From a virus: DNA of 28,012 bases. The stretch lies in the IMG/VR virus record IMGVR_UViG_3300033141_001915, positions 1 through 28,012 of that record; one strand, 5' to 3'. The notes beneath the pieces were generated by a model, which was not told the DNA's origin, did not search any database, and worked only from the letters and a program-made list of their open reading frames with translations. This document shows, piece after piece, positions 14,074-21,131 of this stretch (the first letter of the stretch is position 1; each line of letters starts with the position of its first letter). The translations under genes and the position numbers were made by a program.

Positions 14074-15618
14074 TTAAAATATAGCTTCTGAAACTCCTGC
14101 TGTAATAGGCTTGTCTTTATCTCCTTTAGTTTCTTGGAAATGACCCGCCTGTTTTGCTGGAAAATGGTTAATGAAGAAGTACCGCACCATATCAGGTCCA
14201 TTATCGTTCTTTTTAGCTGGTTCGTCAAGAATAGTGCCGTCTGTACGCACTTTATTAGCGTATGTTTTCATTTCTTTAATCGTCTTTTTACATCTTGGGT
14301 CAAAGATAAGCATATTATCTTGTAAGGCTTTCCTAACAAGAGGTATTCCATTCATAACCTTTCTTGCATCAGCATCTGCCATGGCTTCAACCCTAAATCC
14401 CGCTCTTCTTCTTAATTCTATTTTAGAGGGTTCTTCAATTGGGCAATACCAGACACTAACGGCCTGATTCAATAACCTTCTTAATTCAGCATCTGTTCTT
14501 GGTCGGTCTTTATATCTATCAGGAATAAAACCATGCTCTATTATCTTGTCCTCAACCATCGTAATAATATCGCTGTCTGTTTTGCCCTCTACCCATATTT
14601 CATCTTTCATCTCTGCTAGCCCAGAAGGTTTAACCTGCCAAAAACCAACAACATTGGCGTGTCCCTCTGCAAACCCAAAGTCTTCTGATAAATACAGCTC
14701 AGCGCCGGTATCAAATTTTGTTTTCTTAACATGAAACGCTTCATTAAACTGCGGATATACCAAGGCTTTTTGAGATGGCCTTTTACACATCCATTGAGAT
14801 TCCCAAGTATCTTTATCCAGCCTTAACTTAGTAGCGATGACATCTTCTAGCTTCAAGTATCCGCTGCACTCTAAACACCTGCCCTGACAATCCTCGGCAA
14901 ATACTGATTTCCTGCATACCTCGGGATCGTGTTTCTCGACCGTTTCCATTACACACCATCTGTAAACCTTAAATCCCCTTTCTTCTGCTTCATCCAAAAG
15001 CCTTTCCATTGGCCCAAATGCAAACTTTCTGGTAGAAGTGAGAATTAGCTGCCCAACGATATCTCTTCTGGATTGTGGCATAGAAAACGCCTCTTGAATA
15101 ATATTCCACATCATCAATTCAACCTCGTCTAAAAATGTTTTCTGAGGATGAGGAGAGTTAACGCCAGACATTGTCCCAGTAAGAATTTGCACCATTGAGC
15201 CGTTTGTAAACTTCGTTTCTCGCATTAGCGAATCCATCACCCTTTCATTAAATATTGCAATATTATTAATGAAGTTTTGAAAATATCCGTAACATTTCTT
15301 GGCCTGCTCTTCAATTGCTCCCACCGTTGCCGTTTCGCAATCTGGCCAGTAATAAGAATTAAGAACGTCTAATATAGCGAAATCTGTTGTCTTGCCACCT
15401 GTTCTATTAGCTAAAGCAATAGCATTCTGAACCTTCTGAAAAAACACGTCCGCAACAAAGTCAAAAGGTGCATCATGATGTGGACAAACTGCTTTACGAG
15501 GAATAGCTATACCGAAATTATCATGAATATATTCCCATAATCCGTCTTTGTCTTGATCTTTAAAAATTAACTCCAGTACTTGAAACGCATCCTTGCTATC
15601 CTTAATTAGTTTTGCCAT
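14074..15618 (-). CDS. terL: Terminase large subunit (ATPase-nuclease)
   Basis: The 514-residue motor packages DNA into the prohead. The ATPase part shows a Walker A-like ANRTGGKTT (70-78), a Walker B with catalytic acid TFLDEVE (D164, E165) and the coupling motif LTSTRK (193-198). The nuclease half opens with YLSEDFGFAEGHANVVGF (D313) and has a later D476 in NGPDMVRY. Between them residues 235-251 carry C235, C244, C248 and C251 (CQGRCLEC), a possible zinc knuckle that is not part of the core terminase fold. The start ATG 15618 overlaps the small-subunit gene by 17 bases, so the pair is probably coupled. Confidence 0.93.
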   Translation of the reverse strand: MAKLIKDSKDAFQVLELIFKDQDKDGLWEYIHDNFGIAIPRKAVCPHHDAPFDFVADVFFQKVQNAIALANRTGGKTTDFAILDVLNSYYWPDCETATVGAIEEQAKKCYGYFQNFINNIAIFNERVMDSLMRETKFTNGSMVQILTGTMSGVNSPHPQKTFLDEVELMMWNIIQEAFSMPQSRRDIVGQLILTSTRKFAFGPMERLLDEAEERGFKVYRWCVMETVEKHDPEVCRKSVFAEDCQGRCLECSGYLKLEDVIATKLRLDKDTWESQWMCKRPSQKALVYPQFNEAFHVKKTKFDTGAELYLSEDFGFAEGHANVVGFWQVKPSGLAEMKDEIWVEGKTDSDIITMVEDKIIEHGFIPDRYKDRPRTDAELRRLLNQAVSVWYCPIEEPSKIELRRRAGFRVEAMADADARKVMNGIPLVRKALQDNMLIFDPRCKKTIKEMKTYANKVRTDGTILDEPAKKNDNGPDMVRYFFINHFPAKQAGHFQETKGDKDKPITAGVSEAIF

Positions 15619-16009
15619 AAGCTTTTTTAATCTTATTCTTCAACCACTTTTCCACGCCGGGCATTGATACCTCGATTGGCTTATTGCCTTTGCCTGCATG
15701 TTCAAATCTTTCCTTGTAAATGCTTGGTTTATAACTCTTTAAAGCAAATATAATCGCGGTAATATTTCCCTCGCTAATCAATGTTCTTAATCTATACTCC
15801 GCTTCTTGAACGATTAATCTTCTACCTTTCTTTACTGCTTCCTTCCACTTTTTCCTGAAAACAGCATCTTTCTTTCTATATTTATAGACAGTTTGTCTGC
15901 TAACATTAATCATGCTGCAAGCAACAAGAACATTGCCTGCTGCTTTCTTAGAACGAAGCGCTTTTAGAAACTCCTTTTTTATAGTGTCACTTTTGTTATC
16001 TCTTCCCAC
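15602..16009 (-). CDS. terS: Terminase small subunit with N-terminal helix-turn-helix
   Basis: The 135-residue protein has an N-terminal DNA-binding helix-turn-helix (AACSMINVSRQTVYKYRK region, about residues 27-45), a following helical oligomerisation part (AEYRLRTLISEGNITAIIFA), and a tail that would meet the large subunit. Small terminases bind the packaging start site and regulate the motor. The start is a GTG supported by AAGGAGG four bases ahead; no ATG begins the frame. It overlaps the methyltransferase gene upstream by 31 bases and the large subunit downstream by 17, an unusually tight chain. Confidence 0.85.
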   Translation of the reverse strand: MGRDNKSDTIKKEFLKALRSKKAAGNVLVACSMINVSRQTVYKYRKKDAVFRKKWKEAVKKGRRLIVQEAEYRLRTLISEGNITAIIFALKSYKPSIYKERFEHAGKGNKPIEVSMPGVEKWLKNKIKKAYGKTN

Positions 16010-17220
16010 TGCTCCTCCTTTCCTATAAATCTAGCATATCGTTTTCTGATTACATCGCAATATAGTGGATCTAGCTCTATCATATAACACTTCCTTTTTA
16101 ACTGCTCGCAAGCTATCAATGTTGAGCCTGATCCACCGAACATATCTAAAACAATATCTCCTATTTTTGATGACTTTTTTATTGCCCTTTCGGCTAATCT
16201 AACGGGTTTCTGAGTTGGATGCTCATATTCGAATATTGAATCTCTTTTTTCGTACCATAAATCAATTAACTGCTGTAAATCATCGTAATTTACAATATCT
16301 CTAAAATTACTAAACATTTTATTAGCATATACTTTTTTGCCTTTTTTCCACCCATATAGACAAGGTTCAAATGTCCTAGAAAAACCCTGAGGTTGAGGAA
16401 AATTGGGAAAATCTTTAACCCATATAATAGTTTGTGAGAACCTCCACCCTGCTTCCTTTAGTGCTAATCTCAAGATCTCGTGATATCTCATGTTGTACCA
16501 ACAATAAAAAGCTGCCTCGTCAACACTAAAAGAATAACCATTTACAAAACAATCTCTAATGAAATCAGAGTACTCTTTATCTGTTTTCTTATCACTAAAA
16601 AAACGGTGTTTAACCTTTTTACCTCCATGTAATTCTTCTCTCCAGTCATATGAGTAATCTATATTGTAAGGTGGATCAGTAAATATCATATTGGCTTTTT
16701 CCTTATCAAATAACTTTTTATAGACTTCTATTTTTGTGGAATCGCCACATATTAATTTATGATTGCCCAATCTGTACACCTCGCCAAGTTTAGACCTAGC
16801 TTTATCTCCCGGCTCTATCAAATCATCTTCCTTAATTGGCTTAGATAATTTGTCTAATTCCTCTGAAACAAACCCTACGTCCCTTAACAAATTCTCATCG
16901 AAATTAGCAAGCATATCCCAATCCCAATGTCCCAAGTTTTTATTTAATCTCAAGTTTAACTCTCTTTCTTTTTCAATATCTGGGATATCTACATAAACTA
17001 CAGGCATTGTTTTATTGCCTAATTCTTTCCAAAGATAAAATCTTTGATGTCCACCGATTATTACATTTTCTCTGCCCTTGGCTTTGTTAACAACAATAGG
17101 CTCAACCATCCCAAATCGCTCTAATGAGGTTTTTAAATCCTTTGCCTCTTTTTTGGTTAAAGCTCTGGGGTTATATTCTGCTGGTTTTAAGTCTGATATT
17201 TTAACTTGTATTACTTTCAT
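15979..17220 (-). CDS. ParB-like domain fused to beta-class adenine/cytosine DNA methyltransferase
   Basis: The 413-residue protein has a ParB/Srx-type domain (residues 3-78: LKPAEYNPRALTKKE, VIIGGHQRFYLWKELG) followed by a methyltransferase. Motif IV is DPPY at 182-185 (TDPPYNIDYS), then a target region, HPTQKPV (334-340), and motif I LDMFGGSGSTLIA (358-370), in the beta-class order. A DPPY motif most often marks N6-adenine methylation, though N4-cytosine is possible. No restriction enzyme lies beside it, so it is likely an orphan that shields phage DNA or marks it. Fusions of this kind are common in phages. It precedes the terminase genes directly. Confidence 0.9.
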   Translation of the reverse strand: MKVIQVKISDLKPAEYNPRALTKKEAKDLKTSLERFGMVEPIVVNKAKGRENVIIGGHQRFYLWKELGNKTMPVVYVDIPDIEKERELNLRLNKNLGHWDWDMLANFDENLLRDVGFVSEELDKLSKPIKEDDLIEPGDKARSKLGEVYRLGNHKLICGDSTKIEVYKKLFDKEKANMIFTDPPYNIDYSYDWREELHGGKKVKHRFFSDKKTDKEYSDFIRDCFVNGYSFSVDEAAFYCWYNMRYHEILRLALKEAGWRFSQTIIWVKDFPNFPQPQGFSRTFEPCLYGWKKGKKVYANKMFSNFRDIVNYDDLQQLIDLWYEKRDSIFEYEHPTQKPVRLAERAIKKSSKIGDIVLDMFGGSGSTLIACEQLKRKCYMIELDPLYCDVIRKRYARFIGKEEQWEEITKVTL

Positions 17221-17896
17221 ATGCTTTCTCTGCTTGGTGCTTTTTGATACTTAATATTTTATCATCTGCCATCGCTTGATAATCTCCATATCCTACAATC
17301 TTTTCTCCTAAATGTCCTACTAAGGTTGATGTGTCGCAGAATATATTAAAACCCATTTTCTTGGCTTTTTGGCAAAAACTGATGTCCTCTCCTCGGAATC
17401 CTACATTATCAAAGAATCCCCATATATCTTTGTGCTTTTGAACAAACCCTTTCATTTTTTTAAATACTTTCATATCAATTAAGGTTGCCGCCATTCCTAT
17501 CGCATCACATTCAACCAATTCATTTGGCTTCCACATATAAATGGGAACGTATGATTCGGTTTTTGCATGATAAGTAAAGAATGATGGCTCGTGAGGCTCA
17601 GTTCTAATAAATGTTAATCCCCCGACAATTTGTTTCTTGGTTCTTAGAAGTCTGCACAGAGCATCCGGCTGAAACACCATATCGTCGTCCATAAAAAACA
17701 AATAATCTGCATCGGTTTCTTTCAGCGCTTTTGAGGCAATCTTGTTTCTGGCAAAAGTTATGTTGTCTCTATACGTGGCAATCCTGTCTACCTTAATACC
17801 TTGGCTTAGTGAATAAACAGTAAGGCTTATCAAACTATTTACAAATCTGGTGTGTATTCTCTCCGTTTGATGTGGTAATCCTAATACTACTCTCAT
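17201..17896 (-). CDS. Glycosyltransferase, family 2-like (GT-A)
   Basis: The 231-residue protein has the phage-type GT-A pattern: an N-terminal strand (MRVVLGLPHQTERIHTRFVN), an acceptor-side segment with RDNITFARNKIASKAL, and the metal-binding DXD as FFMDDDMVFQP (69-73). Later conserved parts are IVGGLTFIRT and FRGEDISFCQKAKKMGFNIF. The family transfers a sugar from a nucleotide donor to a glycan or protein. The start overlaps the sulfotransferase stop by four bases (ATGA). It is the last gene of the glycan island, and the methyltransferase gene follows. Donor and acceptor cannot be read from sequence. Confidence 0.82.
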   Translation of the reverse strand: MRVVLGLPHQTERIHTRFVNSLISLTVYSLSQGIKVDRIATYRDNITFARNKIASKALKETDADYLFFMDDDMVFQPDALCRLLRTKKQIVGGLTFIRTEPHEPSFFTYHAKTESYVPIYMWKPNELVECDAIGMAATLIDMKVFKKMKGFVQKHKDIWGFFDNVGFRGEDISFCQKAKKMGFNIFCDTSTLVGHLGEKIVGYGDYQAMADDKILSIKKHQAEKAYESNTS

Positions 17897-18426
17897 AATT
17901 CTACAAACTTCTTAATATGCTTAATTATCTTTCTATTATAGTAATCTACTAACTTTCTTGTTTCTTTTTCTTTAAAGAGCCTGTTTCTTCTCATTAAGCT
18001 CGCCACAACCTTTTTGGGTTTTCTAAAACAGCAATATAAATAAACATCATCGTCTTCCTTAAAATACTTGCTTAATTCCTGAAAAGTAATTGCCGTTCTC
18101 GGATCTTTAAATCCCCAGAAATGAGATTTTGGTGTCATAAGCTCCTTAATCTTTTTTGATAAAGACTTACCAACCCTCGCCATTTTTTCCTCGCTAGGGG
18201 GGTTGTCCCAGTATCCCCCGGCCCTATGTATTAGTTCATTGTTTACTTCTCCTATTTCTCTCGATTCAAAAAAGCACTTTATATCATCTGCATTATTTAC
18301 TCCCATATCCACACCCTGATCGTATAGTGCTTTTGCCAAAAAGGTCGTCCCAGAACGATGCATGCCCAAAACAACATAGATTTTTTGGCTATTATCGGCT
18401 ATTAAATTTTTTCTAATTTTGCTCAT
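17893..18426 (-). CDS. Small sulfotransferase-family protein
   Basis: The 177-residue protein begins with a P-loop-like 5'-phosphosulfate site: VVLGMHRSGTTFLAKALY (residues 18-35), the usual signature of PAPS-dependent sulfotransferases. A KDPRTAITF segment and a CCFRKPKKVVASLMRRN segment follow, matching the family's 3'-phosphate-binding region. At 177 residues it is shorter than most family members (usually 250-300 residues), so it may be a minimal form or have lost part of its substrate side. It would add sulfate to a sugar or protein, in line with its neighbours. The start is ATG 18426, and its end overlaps the next gene. Confidence 0.72.
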   Translation of the reverse strand: MSKIRKNLIADNSQKIYVVLGMHRSGTTFLAKALYDQGVDMGVNNADDIKCFFESREIGEVNNELIHRAGGYWDNPPSEEKMARVGKSLSKKIKELMTPKSHFWGFKDPRTAITFQELSKYFKEDDDVYLYCCFRKPKKVVASLMRRNRLFKEKETRKLVDYYNRKIIKHIKKFVEL

Positions 18427-18551
18427 ATTTTCCGCATTTTTTGCGTTAATTTACCCTCTCCCCTACCCCACTCCTCCACTCTATAATATTAAATTTCAAA
18501 CCTGTATTGCCTCTCCCCTACTCCCTAAATAGGGAGGTCTGTTCATATTTT
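18427..18551. repeat. 125-base gap with 12-base direct repeat and a hairpin
   Basis: This is the largest gap in the glycan island. CCTCTCCCCTAC occurs at 18455-18466 and again at 18510-18521, and CTCCCTAAATAGGGAG (18521-18536) can fold into a 7-bp hairpin. No U-run follows on the minus transcript, so it is not a simple terminator. Pyrimidine-rich plus-strand sequence is dense here, so part of the similarity may reflect composition. It may mark a junction between added gene cassettes; that is inference. Confidence 0.4.
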
Positions 18552-19394
18552 TTACCCATTTTTCTTTATTTTCTGCTCTTTTTTTCGCTCTTTTTCTATC
18601 CGTTTCCAAGGATCAAAACCGTGCTTTTTAATAAAAATCTTCCTATTTTCCTCTAACATTTTCATATAATCAGCTCCGTGCTCTATCCATGTACTCCTGT
18701 GATAATGATGAACGTAAGTGTCCTTTCTTAAAATAAGCTTCCACCCCGCCTCTCTGGCTCTTAAGCAGTAGTCATCGTCATCAAACAATCCCAAATTAAA
18801 ATCTTCATCTAGTCTTCCGATCTCCTTAACCATCTTTGTTCTGAACCCAGCACAATAAAAGGCTAGAAAATCCACCTCTTTTTCCATGCCCGCAAGGTTT
18901 GTTTTTAGTGTGTTTGCCCATCGTTCAATTGTCTCCCTAATATTTAAATACCTTAACTTCTTTTCTATCATTATCTTCGCTCCCGGCAAGCTGCGCCAAT
19001 TAGGGGGTGATGATATCGGCCCAACTATTCCAACTCTATCCTTTTTAAGGGATTGCAAAAGCCTAAAGTCCCATCCGCTTGTAACAATTACGTCATTATT
19101 TAAAACAAAAAAGTAATTGAGCTTCTGTTTTAATACTTCATCTATTCCCTCATTAACCGCCTTAATAAATCCTACCGGTTTCTCTGTATATGAAAAATAA
19201 AAATGGCTTTCGTTATCAAAATGCTCACAAAGCCAATCGAATATCCTGTCGCTTTCGTCTAGGATTGACCCGTTATCTATTACAATAAAATAAAAATCCT
19301 CTAAATTAGAACAAGCTTTAATGCTTTCAAACAAATTAAGAGTCATCCACGAAAGGTTGTAGCAAGGGATTATAAGTCCTATTCTCTTTTTCAT
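18552..19394 (-). CDS. Glycosyltransferase family 2 protein
   Basis: The 280-residue protein has a GT2 N terminus (RIGLIIPCYNLSWMTLNLFE), the metal-binding acid site FFVLNNDVIVTSGWD (95-109), and an acceptor-side helix pair near GRLDEDFNLGLFDDDDYCLR (C-terminal catalytic region) ending HHYHRSTW. That order matches rhamnosyl/galactosyl-type GT2 enzymes. The C terminus is basic, ending KERKKEQKIKKNG. Its ATG overlaps the stop of a 45-residue ORF as ATGA, and upstream bases form a slippery run that could join the two frames. No transmembrane segment is seen, so it is probably cytoplasmic. Confidence 0.88.
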   Translation of the reverse strand: MKKRIGLIIPCYNLSWMTLNLFESIKACSNLEDFYFIVIDNGSILDESDRIFDWLCEHFDNESHFYFSYTEKPVGFIKAVNEGIDEVLKQKLNYFFVLNNDVIVTSGWDFRLLQSLKKDRVGIVGPISSPPNWRSLPGAKIMIEKKLRYLNIRETIERWANTLKTNLAGMEKEVDFLAFYCAGFRTKMVKEIGRLDEDFNLGLFDDDDYCLRAREAGWKLILRKDTYVHHYHRSTWIEHGADYMKMLEENRKIFIKKHGFDPWKRIEKERKKEQKIKKNG

Positions 19395-19528
19395 TTTTTT
19401 AAAAAATTTCTAATCACATATTCATCAATTATGTCAATTGCACGAAAAGAATACTCGTCTATCCCCATTGTGCCTGCGATTTTTTTTGCTTTTCTTACTA
19501 TTTTCCTCCATTCTTTTTCTTTATTCAT
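19391..19528 (-). CDS. Small unknown ORF between two glycosyltransferases
   Basis: A 45-residue ORF begins at ATG 19528 (MNKEKEWRKIVRKAKKIAGT), whose bases overlap the stop of the upstream glycosyltransferase. The frame is open further upstream only from a GTG inside that gene. It is basic and helical, ending EYVIRNFLKK. Its last codons form T_TTT_TTA followed by A_AAA_AAA and then TGA, and the next glycosyltransferase begins in the -1 frame. It may be a separate small protein or an N-terminal extension made by slippage. The function is unknown. Confidence 0.55.
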   Translation of the reverse strand: MNKEKEWRKIVRKAKKIAGTMGIDEYSFRAIDIIDEYVIRNFLKK

Positions 19529-20192
19529 TTTGTCTAAATATTTTAGGCAATTCGCTTTTAGGCCTAACTCCACCACCCGGCATTAAATATATTGAATCCC
19601 TGCCAAATCCGAAATTTACTACAACATCTTCTTTGGGTATTAATGACTTATACCCTTGAGATTGGACATATATCTGCCATCCATCATCTTCTAGTGCAAC
19701 CCCGTATTTGTCAAACAATATTCTCTTAAATCCATATCCTGAATTAACAAAATCCTTTACCACGAAACAATCTTTGCGTTCTTCCAGTTTAACAAATCTT
19801 TCATCAGTTGAGACATAGTTAAGATAATCAAACAATCCGACACACCCAGCGTCCTTATTGTTCTCAATAATATTAATCACTTTCTCTAACCATCCCAGTT
19901 TAAATTCTAAATCTGAATCCAGCTTGAAGATATAGTCTCCATTTGAAACTCCAATGCAATTTCTGAAAGCCCTGCCTACACCCATGTTCTGACCAGCATT
20001 GAGAATTAAATGACTAATGTGTCCTGAAAAAAATTGCTCTGTTAAATAAGAGCTTACGTGCTGATTCATCGAGGCATCGTCGTTCACTATTAACTCATAA
20101 GGATATCGGGTATTTCTTTTTAATGACTCTAGTGAACGAATTAAAAAGTCTGGTCTTTCAAAAGACAATAAACACAAACTCGCAAATCGCAT
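19521..20192 (-). CDS. Glycosyltransferase family 2 protein
   Basis: The 223-residue protein starts with a GT-A fold (FASLCLLSFERPDFLIRSLE), has LIVNDDASMN near residues 34-43, then IGVSNGDYIFKLDSDLEFKL, where DSD is the metal-binding motif. A C-terminal part with EDDGWQIYVQSQGYKSLIPK fits the acceptor side. It is shorter than many GT2 proteins but complete in frame. It begins two bases before the RRM gene ends, and its stop overlaps the small ORF. The donor sugar is unknown. Confidence 0.85.
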   Translation of the reverse strand: MRFASLCLLSFERPDFLIRSLESLKRNTRYPYELIVNDDASMNQHVSSYLTEQFFSGHISHLILNAGQNMGVGRAFRNCIGVSNGDYIFKLDSDLEFKLGWLEKVINIIENNKDAGCVGLFDYLNYVSTDERFVKLEERKDCFVVKDFVNSGYGFKRILFDKYGVALEDDGWQIYVQSQGYKSLIPKEDVVVNFGFGRDSIYLMPGGGVRPKSELPKIFRQNE

Positions 20193-20194
20193 AT

Positions 20195-20464
20195 TTAATA
20201 TCTCCTTTTTTCTTTTGACTTTGGTGGCCGAGCTTCTTTAACAACAATATTTCTTCGATTTAGAGCAACCCCATTAAACCGCTCTATTGCTTTCTTTGCA
20301 TCCTCTGGGTTTTTAAAAGTAACAAACCCAAATCCTTTTGATCTCCTTGTTTCTCTATCAGTAATAACAATTGCATCTATAACCTCGCCTATTTCGGAGA
20401 AAATCTCTCTCAATTGGCCTGTGGTAACTCCCCACTCAAGATTGCCTATATAGAGCCTATTCAA
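20195..20464 (-). CDS. RRM-domain RNA-binding protein
   Basis: The 89-residue protein is one RNA recognition motif. RNP2 is LYIGNL (4-9), RNP1 is KGFGFVTF (43-50), and a long basic tail ends KEARPPKSKEKRRY. The segment GQLREIFSEIGEV fits the first helix and IVITDRETRRSKGFG the usual run into RNP1. Such single-RRM proteins occur in cyanobacteria and in Patescibacteria and some other bacteria, where they bind single-stranded RNA; they are rare in phages. The start is TTG with AAAGGGGTGA just ahead, and a stop lies three codons upstream in frame, so no ATG alternative exists. It sits inside the glycan island. Confidence 0.9.
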   Translation of the reverse strand: MNRLYIGNLEWGVTTGQLREIFSEIGEVIDAIVITDRETRRSKGFGFVTFKNPEDAKKAIERFNGVALNRRNIVVKEARPPKSKEKRRY

Positions 20465-20480
20465 TTCTAATCACCCCTTT

Positions 20481-21131
20481 CTAGTATCCTGTAACTTTCC
20501 TGTATAGCCCAGCAAAGGCCGGTTGGCCAACTTTGCCTTGATAACTAACCCAACCATATCTCAATCCGTCTTTGCGAAAAGTTAATTCATGCACCGTTTC
20601 AAAATCTTCATCAATTAAATTATGAAACCAGAACTCATCTATGTTTTTGAGATGTGCCGGGTGTCGGTGGATTGAAGCCAAATCTATTGTATTATGAATT
20701 GCCAACCATCCCCCGGCCCTTAATACTCTTTTGATTTCAAATATCACTATCTCAGGCGACTGACAATGGTCGAGTGCGTTAGTGATAACAACCACATCAA
20801 CCTCCCCGTTGGAAAAAGGAATAGACTCGCCAACGCCTTTTAAATGATAAGCACAGGGCCAATACTTCTTATACTCATCTGTTAAGGGATCTAAAATAAC
20901 TTTTCTCTTACAATGTAAATCTGCTATTATCCCTATCGGTCCACCCCCTATTTCGAGTACAAACTTATTAGTAAGATCAATTAGATTTAATCCCATCTCC
21001 TTGCGCATTTTTGGATAGCGGGCAATCTCTCTCTCTATTTTTTCCCTACGTTTTTCAGGATCTCTAATTAACCAAGAGTCGGCCTCCGCCTTTTGTGCCT
21101 CATTCCAGCTTAAATTTTTATTGTTATCCAT
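20481..21131 (-). CDS. SAM-dependent methyltransferase, class I
   Basis: The 216-residue protein carries a Rossmann-type SAM site: motif I VLEIGGGPIGII (58-69), an acidic end of strand 2 near VILDPLTD, a motif with ESIPFSNGEVDVVVITNALD (102-121), and VLRAGGWLAIHNTI. This order is class I (Methyltransf_11-like). It likely methylates a sugar, lipid or small acceptor, in line with its neighbours; the substrate cannot be read. An N-terminal helical region (about residues 10-50) precedes the fold. Its start overlaps the epimerase stop by eight bases. Confidence 0.83.
   Translation of the reverse strand: MDNNKNLSWNEAQKAEADSWLIRDPEKRREKIEREIARYPKMRKEMGLNLIDLTNKFVLEIGGGPIGIIADLHCKRKVILDPLTDEYKKYWPCAYHLKGVGESIPFSNGEVDVVVITNALDHCQSPEIVIFEIKRVLRAGGWLAIHNTIDLASIHRHPAHLKNIDEFWFHNLIDEDFETVHELTFRKDGLRYGWVSYQGKVGQPAFAGLYRKVTGY

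Noticed and set aside
15979-17220. A restriction-modification pair
   Set aside because: No restriction endonuclease gene lies beside the methyltransferase; the HNH protein is seven kb away and resembles NinG-type proteins.
18521-18536. CTCCCTAAATAGGGAG as an intrinsic terminator
   Set aside because: No U-run follows on the minus strand transcript; on the plus strand there is no gene to terminate.
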